Shown: in pieces, positions 34,854 to 42,378 of the stretch
Layout of the letters: every line of letters begins with the position of its first letter
How positions within the stretch are numbered: position 1 is the stretch's first letter
From: Paenibacillus ottowii
GTDB taxonomy: Bacteria; Bacillota; Bacilli; Paenibacillales; Paenibacillaceae
DNA: 64,000 nt
Direction of reading: 5' to 3'
NCBI RefSeq assembly: GCF_006874425.1
Contig: NZ_VIJZ01000001.1
Location: 248,001-312,000 of the forward strand
Program-made: the position numbers and the translations under genes
Notes under the pieces: generated by a model
The model's input: the letters and a program-made list of their open reading frames with translations, nothing else
Told to the model about the DNA's origin: nothing
The model's database searches: none

Positions 34854-35201
34854 TCATCGTTCATCGATTCTCATAAAGATGTCCGTAAGAATCTTTAAGG
34901 CCAGTTCAGTATCTTTGGATTCACGAGTTCTTAGGAGAGACAAAATGGCTTTTATACTCGAATCTTCTTCGGTAAGCTCATCATTTTCCTTCACATATGT
35001 AAGTAACTGATAGACGCTCACGTTCAATGCCTTTGCTATTTTCTCCAGATTTTTTAAAGATATATTTCTCTCCGCGCGCTCAATGAAACCAATGTAACTC
35101 GAATTGAATCCTGCTTGTTCGGCTAAAGCTTCTTGGGAAAGTCCTTTAGACTTTCGAATATCTCGAATACGTGTACCGACTAATTCTAAAAGTTCTGACA
35201 T
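34854..35201 (-). CDS. XRE-family transcriptional regulator
   Basis: A 115-residue protein. Residues 8-62 are a Cro/C1 helix-turn-helix (IRDIRKSKGLSQEALAEQAGFNSSYIGFIERAERNIS). The C-terminal ~45 residues form a helical region, probably for dimerisation. Targets unknown. GAGAGGTG precedes the ATG. It is convergent with hcp and divergent from the 167-residue gene on its right. Confidence 0.85.
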   Translation of the reverse strand: MSELLELVGTRIRDIRKSKGLSQEALAEQAGFNSSYIGFIERAERNISLKNLEKIAKALNVSVYQLLTYVKENDELTEEDSSIKAILSLLRTRESKDTELALKILTDIFMRIDER

Positions 35202-35410
35202 GTTTACACCTCTCTATAGTTAGAAGTGTAGAGAAAGAGTTACATCTAATTAATATGCGTTAGTAAGTAAATTGAATTAAAAACTACTATATAGTAATAT
35301 TCAATATGAAGCTTGTCCGATAGCTAGAAAATTATACATTTTAGTGGTCCATTGATATGCTACGTTGCTCACACTGTTTATGAAATTTTAATTCAGGAGT
35401 TGATACCCCC

Positions 35411-35914
35411 ATGAAACATTACTCCTTAAGCAACCAACTACATAGTGAAGCTGATTTCAAATTGCCTGAGTATAGCGATACCCACATATTGAATTGCATG
35501 CTGGATTTTCAAAAGCTTGCCCAATACCAAATGCAGCTTGCCCAGATGATGCGAGACCATAATCAATGGCTAAACTGCCTCATTCTTTGTGATCGTGCCA
35601 TGTTTTCTATGGCGAAGGCCATATATGTGCATCGAAATCAAATCATACCTTTATCCATTAGCCTATCCATGAACGATCTGCTTAGGCTAATTCGCTCGGA
35701 TGCGGAGCCGTGTTTAGATGTGGTGCTGTTTATGGGCACCGTGCATTATCTGGTTTCCGGAGAGGATGAAGCATCCGAGGAGTCGATGAAACAGGAGGAA
35801 GTAGACATGTTGCTTTATAAAACAGACTCTATTCTAGAGCGTCTATCGCGGCGTATTGTAACGAATCCATCGAAGCGGTATCCGTCTATTTTTAAAGAAA
35901 GTCCGTTCAATTAA
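35411..35914 (+). CDS. Protein of unknown function, possibly HEPN-like
   Basis: A 167-residue, helix-rich protein. The pattern AQYQMQLAQMMRDHNQWLNCLILCDRAMFSMAKAIY, with a small-residue-rich helix pair, is reminiscent of HEPN domains, but the RxxxxH nuclease motif is absent, so the assignment is weak. AGGAG lies 11 bases before the ATG. It precedes the MazG-like gene by 45 bp on the same strand, so the two may be cotranscribed. Confidence 0.5.
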   Translation: MKHYSLSNQLHSEADFKLPEYSDTHILNCMLDFQKLAQYQMQLAQMMRDHNQWLNCLILCDRAMFSMAKAIYVHRNQIIPLSISLSMNDLLRLIRSDAEPCLDVVLFMGTVHYLVSGEDEASEESMKQEEVDMLLYKTDSILERLSRRIVTNPSKRYPSIFKESPFN

Positions 35915-35959
35915 ATTGTTAAATTTTTAAACTTCATATCAGAAAGGGTGTTGTTTGAA

Positions 35960-36286
35960 ATGCCTACATACAACAAGCTGGTGCGGGATGAGATCCCGCA
36001 TATCATTATGTCTCAGGGTAAGGAATGTCGGACACGCATATTAGACTCAGAGGACTATAAGCAGGAACTGCGAACGAAGCTTCGTGAAGAGACTGAGGAG
36101 TATTTTGCAGCGGACAAAGATCAGGACGCGCTGGAAGAACTGGCGGATATGCTGGAAGTCATCCGAGCGCTGGCAGAAGTACATGGAGCGAATGTACCCG
36201 AGCTGGACAAGCTGCGGGCGGACAAAGCCGAGGCCCGGGGAGGATTCCAGGAGCGGGTGTTCTTAATTGATGTCGACGAAGCTTAA
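35960..36286 (+). CDS. MazG-like / phosphoribosyl-ATP pyrophosphohydrolase-fold protein
   Basis: A 108-residue all-alpha NTP pyrophosphatase-like protein. YNKLVRDEIPHIIMSQGKEC is the characteristic start of this subfamily, and KLREETEEYFAA...ALEELADMLEVIRALAEV gives the ExxE...ExxD metal-binding pattern. It probably hydrolyses a non-canonical or signalling nucleotide. GAAAGGGTG lies nine bases before the ATG at 35960. It is the last gene before the cassette array; the next ~270 bp (36287-36560) are AT-rich and hold no recognisable gene. Confidence 0.8.
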   Translation: MPTYNKLVRDEIPHIIMSQGKECRTRILDSEDYKQELRTKLREETEEYFAADKDQDALEELADMLEVIRALAEVHGANVPELDKLRADKAEARGGFQERVFLIDVDEA

Positions 36287-36545
36287 TGCCAAGTGGTACA
36301 CATGGAATAAACCTATTTTCTTATATATTATGTATAGTTAACGTTTGATGAATTCTACGTACATGTCATTGATGGGATGCCCGTGTGAATCATTTATTCC
36401 AAAAAGTTTCTGTTGTGAAGACAGGGATTTTTTTGTTTTTAACTAAAGTTAGCAGTCGTAATATTCTTCCATTTGATGATACAATAAAAGGACTATTTCA
36501 AATACGAAATTCGTTTAATTTATTATTTTCCTTGTTTTCACGAAG

Positions 36546-36567
36546 TTCGTAAATAAGACGTTATTGG
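36546..36567 (+). other. 3' half of an attC-like (or attI) recombination site
   Basis: TTCGTAAATAAGAC followed by GTTATTGG resembles the 3' ends of the downstream attC-like elements (GTGAATAC...GAACGTTA). The GTTATTGG box (36560-36567) is the exact complement of CCAATAAC at the end of the first cassette. No matching 5' half was found upstream, so it could be an attI or a decayed attC. Confidence 0.5.
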
Positions 36568-36743
36568 AAATCAGCGAAAATCACAAATAAACCTTATAAA
36601 TCTCCTTCCCAGATATTCAGTTAACAGAAATTTGATGAATAGAATAATATTTATTTATACTTAAAAAATCATATTTAAGTCAAACGGAAGGACTGTTTAC
36701 GATAAATAGTAAAGGGATCTCGTTAGTTCAAAACTATGCTTAC

Positions 36744-37625
36744 ATGTTTAAACAGGATCAACTTAAGACACTAAAGGAACAGTACAAGGATAAAGATAAT
36801 TTTCACATTTATATGGTTGGTAAAAGACCTCTTATGATGTTTGATACATCCTCTTATGAAACTTCAGGGTCGATTTTTAAAGGAAATATCCGTATTGCTC
36901 ATGAGGGTACATTTAAGAACGTCAGTATTCAAATACCTATGGATGAAATGATCGTTAAGGTGAGCTTTGAGATGAATGATCAATATATTATAATTGAAAC
37001 CCTTACACAACCAACTTTTAAAGCTCATGCTGCGTTATTATTGCAAACATTTCTTGCTCAATCTGAAATGGACTCTTCCATCATGGATCTTCAAGTATTA
37101 TATATTGGTCGCGCTTTTGGTTTTAAGGAAACACCAACTCGCAATGTTTTTGATCGACTACAACAGCATGAAACCGTACAAAAAATTTATAGTGAAAGAA
37201 GTTGGGACACTGATGTTTGGTTGACAGCTTGGAAATTTAGTCCCAATTCAATTGCGTTCTTCGATCCCAATGAATCTAATGATGACTTAAGAAGTTACAT
37301 CCATGACCTAGTTGAATCAAAAAAGAATAATACTAGTTTTTTACGAATATCCGACAAACAAAATATTGCTGTTGCAGAAGCTGCTTTAATTAACTACTTT
37401 AAGCCCATCTATAACGATAAATTTAAAAATAACTTTCCTTCATCAGATCATGAATACAAAGAGTGTTATGAACTAGGTCTCGATTATGTGATGGTAGAAT
37501 TAGATACAAGTGGTTTGGGTTTTAGGCTTTGGAGTGAAGAGGCTGAAGTTAATAATGAACATATAATTAAATATACTTTTGATTCGAAACAAGACTTTGA
37601 AAATATGTTTTCTTATATAGGTTAG
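36744..37625 (+). CDS. Cassette-borne protein with a GIY-YIG-like C-terminal half
   Basis: A 293-residue protein, not assigned to a known family. Residues ~115-225 show a GIY-YIG-like order: VLYIGRAFG (119-122 for LYIG), a conserved-looking R138 and H142 in RLQQHE, then AEAALINYFKPIYN with E212 and N224, the places of the catalytic Glu and following Asn. The canonical first GIY is degenerate. It might be a nuclease or an inactive relative. The N-terminal ~110 residues are beta-rich and unknown. The ATG at 36744 lacks a good ribosome site. It is the cargo of the first cassette. Confidence 0.5.
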   Translation: MFKQDQLKTLKEQYKDKDNFHIYMVGKRPLMMFDTSSYETSGSIFKGNIRIAHEGTFKNVSIQIPMDEMIVKVSFEMNDQYIIIETLTQPTFKAHAALLLQTFLAQSEMDSSIMDLQVLYIGRAFGFKETPTRNVFDRLQQHETVQKIYSERSWDTDVWLTAWKFSPNSIAFFDPNESNDDLRSYIHDLVESKKNNTSFLRISDKQNIAVAEAALINYFKPIYNDKFKNNFPSSDHEYKECYELGLDYVMVELDTSGLGFRLWSEEAEVNNEHIIKYTFDSKQDFENMFSYIG

Positions 37626-37701
37626 CCTAAATAAGTTCGTTAGTTTAAAGTAAAATAGTGATTTGAAAATTACTTAAGTAATTCAAAGAAGTCACTGACA
37701 T

Positions 37702-37799
37702 CCAATAACATAATATTCACGCTGCAAACATTTGTCCTTGGTCCGGCATTCGCCGGACACCCAGCATGTGCTGGGTCGTGAATACGGGAACGTTAGGTG
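37702..37799 (+). repeat. attC-like element 1
   Basis: 98 nt. R'' CCAATAAC (37702-37709), L'' TATTCACG (37714-37721), L' CGTGAATA (37777-37784, exact complement of L''), R' GTTAGGTG (37792-37799). Inside, two perfect stems GTCCGGC/GCCGGAC (37741-37758) and CCCAGC/GCTGGG (37760-37775) would give a forked tip. Predicted cut between G37792 and T37793. Confidence 0.75.
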
Positions 37800-37833
37800 A
37801 AATACTATAATAATTTGGAGGTCAAAATTTAAA

Positions 37834-39420
37834 ATGCTGAAACTAAAAGAAGAATCTCTCAATTGGTCCTTGAAGCATATTAATAAATACGGGGATTCTT
37901 ATGTTTTTCCAAAGCTTTTTGAATTTGAAGCAATTAATGAGAATTGGGATGATGTGAAAAATCATCTATTAACAACTGATGTATACTCTAATGGAGTTAG
38001 ACCATATAGAACTACTATTACACCAAAGAGTAATGTCGGGTTTAGAATATGTACTCAATTAGATCCCTTAGATTCAATAGTATATAACGCATTGATTTAT
38101 GAAATATACGAAGAAATAGAAAATAAAAGAACACCAGCTGTACATGATGTTGTGTATTCATTCAGGCTAAATCCTAAAAGTGATGGTACCCTGTTTGATC
38201 CTAAATACAGTTGGAAGGAATTTGAAGATAAAACAAGAGATTTGTTAGGATCTGAAGAGTATTCGTATGTTGTGATGACAGACATTACGGACTTTTACCC
38301 AAGTATATATTTACATAATATTGAAACCCATCTGCGCGAATGTGTGAGGTTAAGTGGAAAGAATGCTCATGCTGAGACTTTGATTAATATAATTAAAGCT
38401 ATGCACATCAGTCAGACTCATAAAGGACTTCCAATTGGTCCTCAGTTTAGTCGCCCAATAGCGGAGCTTATACTAAATGAGATCGATATGATACTTCTTG
38501 AAAATGATATTATGTTTATTAGATATGTCGATGATTACCGGCTTTTTTGTAAATCTGAAAATGCTGCCTATAAATCTTTAGCATTTTTAGCACAAAAGTT
38601 ATATGATATTTTAAATTTAAAATTAAATGAACAAAAAACTAAAATTTTGACTACTGAAAGCTTTATTTTTAAGCATCTTTATTTATATAAGGATAGAGAA
38701 AAAGATAGGGTAATTGAAGAGTTCTATGAGTTATTAGATAAACTGGGGTTTAGTAGAGATTTCTATGGGGAAATTGATCTTTCCTTATTGGGAGAAGAAG
38801 AAATAAAAAAACTCCATGAGTTAAACATATTTGAATTACTAGAAGAAGAACTTGAAAAAGATGACTTTGATATAGGCTTTGCTAAATTTCTAATCGGAAA
38901 TTTAGCGCGTTTTGATAATACTGAAGTAGCAGAATTGATATTGACAGAAGAAAATATGAGAAAGTTGTTTCCTATTATTAAAACTATTATTAGTCATCTT
39001 GAACTAGTTAGATCTTATAGTGAAGAACAAAAGCATGAAATAGGAAATAAAGTGTTAAGCCTACTTCAAAGTAGCTTTATGAGTGAGTTAGAATTCAATA
39101 GATCTTGGTTATTGCATCTATTTTCTAATAATGATGAATGGAACAATAAACATTTTTTTTCAGAATTAATAAAGAAATATCATGATAACTTCACAGTGAG
39201 AGAGTTGATCCTGGATTTAGGAAGATCAAAAAATCATAGATATTTTAGAGAAAACAAATTTAGTATTATTTCTGATCCTTGGGTCAGGAGAGCTTTTCTA
39301 GTAGCAATAAGTTGCCTACCAAAGGATGAACGAAATCCCTATTATAAATCAAGAGGTTTAACTCAAAGAGATTTATTAGAGCAAGTAATAGAGAAATGGG
39401 CGCAGAAAAACTCCTTCTAG
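37834..39420 (+). CDS. Reverse transcriptase of the Abi/UG (defence-type) group
   Basis: A 528-residue protein. RT motifs in order: FRICTQLDPLDSIVYNALIYE (~70-90), VVMTDITDFYPSIYL with catalytic D150 (motif A), KGLPIGPQFSRPIAELILNEID (motif B, split here: GLPIG then SRPIAEL), RYVDDYRLF with YVDD at 231-234 (motif C), and LKLNEQKTKIL (motif D). The C-terminal ~250 residues are alpha-helical repeats. There is no maturase X domain, HNH or intron RNA, so it is not a group II intron protein; the layout resembles Abi and DRT/UG reverse transcriptases that act in phage defence. GGAGG lies upstream. Sole gene of the second cassette. Confidence 0.85.
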   Translation: MLKLKEESLNWSLKHINKYGDSYVFPKLFEFEAINENWDDVKNHLLTTDVYSNGVRPYRTTITPKSNVGFRICTQLDPLDSIVYNALIYEIYEEIENKRTPAVHDVVYSFRLNPKSDGTLFDPKYSWKEFEDKTRDLLGSEEYSYVVMTDITDFYPSIYLHNIETHLRECVRLSGKNAHAETLINIIKAMHISQTHKGLPIGPQFSRPIAELILNEIDMILLENDIMFIRYVDDYRLFCKSENAAYKSLAFLAQKLYDILNLKLNEQKTKILTTESFIFKHLYLYKDREKDRVIEEFYELLDKLGFSRDFYGEIDLSLLGEEEIKKLHELNIFELLEEELEKDDFDIGFAKFLIGNLARFDNTEVAELILTEENMRKLFPIIKTIISHLELVRSYSEEQKHEIGNKVLSLLQSSFMSELEFNRSWLLHLFSNNDEWNNKHFFSELIKKYHDNFTVRELILDLGRSKNHRYFRENKFSIISDPWVRRAFLVAISCLPKDERNPYYKSRGLTQRDLLEQVIEKWAQKNSF

Positions 39421-39443
39421 AATGTCTAGAAAGCATAGTACTT

Positions 39444-39572
39444 CATCTAACATAATATTCAAGCTGCGGCTCCTCACGAAGGCTTGGTCTGTCGGATGGA
39501 TTCCAAGGAAGTAGATTCAGCAGACACATCCGACTACGTCGGACGTCATGAATACTACATGAACGTTATCTA
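39444..39572 (+). repeat. attC-like element 2
   Basis: 129 nt. R'' CATCTAAC (39444-39451), L'' TATTCAAG, L' CATGAATA, then GAAC and R' GTTATCTA (39565-39572). The R'' pairs with the start of the reverse transcriptase cassette (GTTAGGTG, one mismatch). Internal complementary segments such as GTCGGATG/CATCCGAC can form the long stem. Confidence 0.7.
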
Positions 39573-39659
39573 AAAGATCTGCCCCAGAGAGAGTGAAAGT
39601 ATTACATTCGCAACGTCCTGTTGCTCGAAGAAATTATACAGATTCATGGGTGGTGTATT

Positions 39660-41021
39660 ATGAATTCAGGATTTTATGGGAATACATTCGCAGTAATAAT
39701 AGCAGTGGAAAATTATCAATTTAGAATCAAGACAGTTGATTATGCGAGGAATGATGCAATAGCATTTCAACAATGGCTTATAAATAATCTTAAAGTACCT
39801 CAAGAAAATATTAAGCTTTGGCTTGATGTTGATGCGACAAAATCCGCGCTTAATGAAGAACTTCAATATGAGATATCAAATCTTACTGAAAGTGATCGAT
39901 TTATTTTCTATTATGCTGGTCATGGATTTTATGATGGAGGATATAACAAAATAACAACGTGGGACACTCACCCCAATAATATACAAGAAACTACTGTTTC
40001 ACTAAACCGAATATTAATGGAGCCACTAAGAAACTCAAGATGTAATCAATGTTTGATATTTATAGATGCATGTGCGAGTTATATTGATGAGCAATTAGTT
40101 AGCAGAGATTTTATTGCTGATATGAATACCAAAGAGTTTAGCGATTTTGTGCGATCAAGCAATTATAGAGCTATGTTTCTGTCATGTTCACGTGGAGAGA
40201 AATCATACGGTAGTCCAGAACTAGGACATGGAATATGGACACATTTTCTGATAAAGGCATTAAATGGAGAAGCCCCCGAAGCAGTTGAACGTGAACGATT
40301 TATTACTAGCACATCATTGCAGAATTATTTAAGCAAAATAGTTCCGGATTATATTAAATCTAGTACAGACATAAGAGGAACTCAAAAACCATGGGCCGAA
40401 GTCTCTAGCTCAAATACATTTATTATTTTTGAAGTTTCAGGAGCTAGTTCTGAAGGAAGTAATAATTATATTGATTTTATATTTATTCCTGAAAGACTTA
40501 TTATTGATTTTGAAAATGACTTAATAATTGCTCATCTTAGAGGTCTCGAGAATGATGGAAGACATTTTCCAATGTATGATTATGAAGGATTGAAAGAAAT
40601 AGATGTAGAGGCGTATTGTATAAGGATTAGTAAGGTTAAGAATGAAATAAGAAAGATATTAGAAGAAATTATGGATTTTCTAATGGAGTACGAGTGGGAG
40701 GAAGAAGTTATATTTGAGAGAAGTGATGATAAATTCAACATTAGTGCATTTCTTTACGAAGATGACAAAACGAGAGAAATAACTGTTTCTCTGGGGCTAT
40801 CCTTGAAAATTTCAGGCCTACACCCAATGGGTGATACAATATTTGATTCTGAATTCGACGTTGCTAATGATGAACTTAAAATATATACAGATTCTAGTGA
40901 TTACAATTTAGAGGAAGTAGAGATTCAACAAATCTTTTCGGATTGCTGGGATGAAATTAGAAGATATTTTTTGCTTCAAAAGGAAATTGAAAAAGAATTA
41001 TTAAATGAAATTGACGAGTAA
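39660..41021 (+). CDS. Caspase-like (peptidase C14) protein
   Basis: A 453-residue protein. Residues ~8-265 are a caspase/metacaspase domain: FAVIIAVENYQ start, RFIFYYAGHGFYDGG with catalytic H88, LIFIDACAS with C138, and AMFLSCSRGEKSYG / GIWTHFLIKAL that line the pocket. The C-terminal ~190 residues (acidic, beta-rich, with EWEEEVIFERSDDKFN) are not recognised and may be a sensor or partner-binding domain. Prokaryotic caspases act in several anti-phage systems by cleaving proteins after activation. ATG at 39660 with GGGTGGTG upstream. Only gene of the third cassette. Confidence 0.8.
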   Translation: MNSGFYGNTFAVIIAVENYQFRIKTVDYARNDAIAFQQWLINNLKVPQENIKLWLDVDATKSALNEELQYEISNLTESDRFIFYYAGHGFYDGGYNKITTWDTHPNNIQETTVSLNRILMEPLRNSRCNQCLIFIDACASYIDEQLVSRDFIADMNTKEFSDFVRSSNYRAMFLSCSRGEKSYGSPELGHGIWTHFLIKALNGEAPEAVERERFITSTSLQNYLSKIVPDYIKSSTDIRGTQKPWAEVSSSNTFIIFEVSGASSEGSNNYIDFIFIPERLIIDFENDLIIAHLRGLENDGRHFPMYDYEGLKEIDVEAYCIRISKVKNEIRKILEEIMDFLMEYEWEEEVIFERSDDKFNISAFLYEDDKTREITVSLGLSLKISGLHPMGDTIFDSEFDVANDELKIYTDSSDYNLEEVEIQQIFSDCWDEIRRYFLLQKEIEKELLNEIDE

Positions 41022-41110
41022 ATAGATATTCAGTTGAAATATATTATAACATTAGTAATTAAATGTGGGTCGACGTCCTGTCTTAATTCGGAGATGTAGG
41101 GCAGATTCAT

Positions 41111-41281
41111 CAGATAACAACATATTCACGCTGTGGCTCCTGGCGGAGCCTTGATCTGCCCGAGGCATTTCGAGGAAGTGAAGTCAGGCAGATAACCCTG
41201 CTAACCTAAGTCTTCAAGCGGACCCGGCCGGTCAAGCCGGCCTTAAGGTCCCCGGGTTCGAGAATACAAGAACGTTATACG
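41111..41281 (+). repeat. attC-like element 3
   Basis: 171 nt. R'' CAGATAAC (41111-41118), L'' TATTCACG, L' CGAGAATA (one mismatch), GAAC, R' GTTATACG (41274-41281). R'' matches the complement of the caspase cassette start (GTTATCT). Internal stems GGCTCC/GGAGCC and GGCCGG/CCGGCC are visible. The GGGTTCGAGAATAC segment looks like a tRNA T-arm but no tRNA fold surrounds it. Confidence 0.7.
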
Positions 41282-41321
41282 ACAAAATCAAAAGCAATAG
41301 GAAAGGGAGTCATATGATCTT

Positions 41322-41609
41322 CTAGATGTTAGAATTTTTCAATTCACTAAAGAGTTGTAGAGCGTCTTTGAAACCTTGTATGTAGATGCTTCTTTCTAAG
41401 ATGGATTGTAGAGAAATTTGAGCATCTTCGTACAGAAAAACCGTATGTTGAAGTTGATCGGGTAACGCTTCGCGAAGCGTTCTAAAGTATCGATCTGTCT
41501 CCGAAGAAAGCTGATTGTACTCCGTATGGTACTCCAGAAGCTCAGCAAAGAGTAATTCTAAACGTATTCTTATAAGTGGCTCTGTCAATGATTCTAATGC
41601 ATTAATCAT
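41322..41609 (-). CDS. Small helical protein (DUF6809-like)
   Basis: A 95-residue, mostly helical protein. The C-terminal half (LREALPDQLQHTVFLYEDAQ...FKDALQLFSEL) resembles small DUF6809-type proteins common in Paenibacillus; function unknown. GAAGGAGG precedes the ATG on the minus strand. It runs against the direction of the other cassette genes and is divergent from a small HTH gene in the same cassette, with three direct repeats between them. Confidence 0.55.
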   Translation of the reverse strand: MINALESLTEPLIRIRLELLFAELLEYHTEYNQLSSETDRYFRTLREALPDQLQHTVFLYEDAQISLQSILERSIYIQGFKDALQLFSELKNSNI

Positions 41610-41631
41610 ATGTTGTTCCTCCTTCGATTAA

Positions 41632-41700
41632 CTTCATAGAGTTATTATATAACCTTATGTAGTTAATTACAAGGTGAATATTTGACTTTGTAGAGTTAAA
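41632..41700. promoter_or_regulatory. Three direct repeats between divergent cassette genes
   Basis: CTTCATAGAGTTATTA (41632), CTTATGTAGTTAATTA (41654) and CTTTGTAGAGTTAAAT (41686) are related copies with starts 22 and 32 bp apart, i.e. on one face of the helix. They lie between the small helical protein and HTH genes and are probable operators. Confidence 0.5.
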
Positions 41701-41762
41701 TCTTTGCTTTTCGTTGATGATTACTGATATGGGAGATAAGATAGAATTATGGAGGGGAAAAG

Positions 41763-41987
41763 ATGACCGTAATCAAGTGCAATATAAGGGAACTCATGGC
41801 AGAACATCGAATAGATGATATAACAGAATTAATGGCGAAATCGGGATTGAGTCGGAATTCAATTAATAAGCTATATAGGGAAACGAATATAGAAACAACA
41901 AAGCTGGAGACTTTATTCAAGCTTTGCGATACATTTAACTGTAAATTATCTGATTTGATTGAATATCTACCTGGAGATAATCAATAG
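41763..41987 (+). CDS. Small Cro/C1-type HTH regulator (YozG-like)
   Basis: A 74-residue protein that is essentially one helix-turn-helix domain: IRELMAEHRIDDITELMAKS, then GLSRNSINKLYRETNIETTKL and LFKLCDTFNCKLSDLIEYLP, typical of short YozG/Cro-like repressors. GGAGGGG lies five bases upstream of the ATG. It probably represses its own promoter and the divergent gene through the repeats at 41632-41700, an antitoxin-like or self-contained regulatory arrangement inside one cassette. Confidence 0.75.
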   Translation: MTVIKCNIRELMAEHRIDDITELMAKSGLSRNSINKLYRETNIETTKLETLFKLCDTFNCKLSDLIEYLPGDNQ

Positions 41988-42013
41988 TGAGAGCAGATTC
42001 AAGGAGTGATTCC

Positions 42014-42060
42014 GTCGTATAACATAAATATTTAAGTTGTGGCTCCGTTGGAGCCGGGGT
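42014..42060 (+). repeat. Truncated attC-like element 4 (right boundary of the array)
   Basis: R'' GTCGTATAAC (42014-42023) is a perfect 10-base complement of the cassette start GTTATACGAC (41274-41283). L'' TATTTAAG and GTTGTGGCTCC follow, but no L' or GTT box is found afterwards: the 3' half is missing and chromosomal-type sequence begins. Confidence 0.65.
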
Positions 42061-42105
42061 CTATGTGTACTCTTTAGATAGCCGATTTAATGATTCTACA
42101 AATTG

Positions 42106-42142
42106 AGACTTTGCCAATCGTAAGAAGGCTAAAGTCTTTTTG
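42106..42142 (+). terminator. Terminator right of the cassette array
   Basis: AGACTTT-GCC pairs with GGC-TAAAGTCT (one bulged base) over an 11-nt loop, then TTTTTG. It insulates the array from the ABC transporter operon. Confidence 0.75.
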
Positions 42143-42318
42143 TGTTTTCAATTATATGAGCGATCTCCCGACAATCTTTATTCCTCTTCAAATCATTCCC
42201 CCATCACAAAGGTTAAAATTTTATAAAAAAAGTTCAAAACCTGCAAAGACCTTTCCCGGCCTGGAATGATACCATGTGTTTGCACATAAAAAAAGAGAGG
42301 TGCTCATCGCCTCACTTA

Positions 42319-42332
42319 TGTAAGCGCTATCT
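42319..42332 (+). promoter_or_regulatory. cre site upstream of the sugar ABC operon
   Basis: TGTAAGCGCTATCT matches the CcpA cre consensus at all but the last base. It is about 90 bp before the sugar-binding lipoprotein gene. Confidence 0.6.
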
Positions 42333-42360
42333 AATTAAAGATCTAATCAGCAATGACCTG

Positions 42361-42378
42361 AGGATTTTGCAAAATCCT
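42361..42378. promoter_or_regulatory. Perfect 18-bp palindrome in the operon leader
   Basis: AGGATTTTGCAAAATCCT equals its reverse complement and lies 44 bp before the first codon of the ABC operon. It is either an operator or a leader RNA hairpin. Confidence 0.5.

Larger units (their letters stand above)
36561..42060 (+). mobile_element. Integron-like gene cassette array lacking an integrase in view
   Basis: Four AT-rich cassettes (36561-37792, 37793-39565, 39566-41274, 41275-~42060) end in related attC-like elements sharing [AT]AACATAATATTCACGCTG at the 5' side and GAATAC-N-GAACGTTA at the 3' side. In each cassette the first 7-10 bases are complementary to the R'' box at its own end: GTTATTGG/CCAATAAC, GTTAGGTG/CATCTAAC (one mismatch), GTTATCT/AGATAAC and GTTATACGAC/GTCGTATAAC. 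This is the hallmark of excisable integron cassettes. No tyrosine recombinase gene is in the window, so this would be an integrase-less cluster (CALIN type) or the far part of a longer integron. Integrons are rarely reported in Firmicutes. Confidence 0.75.

Noticed and set aside
35411..35914. HEPN ribonuclease toxin
   Set aside because: The fold is only suggested by helix pattern and the RxxxxH motif is missing; kept as unknown.
37834..39420. Reverse transcriptase as part of a group II intron or retron
   Set aside because: No maturase X or HNH region, no intron RNA ends, and no msr/msd-like inverted repeat next to the gene were seen.
41240..41275. tRNA-like fragment (GGGTTCGAGAATAC) in attC-like element 3
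   Set aside because: No acceptor, D or anticodon arm surrounds it; the segment is part of the attC 3' side.
37702..41281. The inter-cassette hairpins as simple terminators or REP elements
   Set aside because: They lack U-tracts, vary in length (98-171 nt), and show the cassette-specific complementarity between R'' and the cassette start, which neither explanation predicts.
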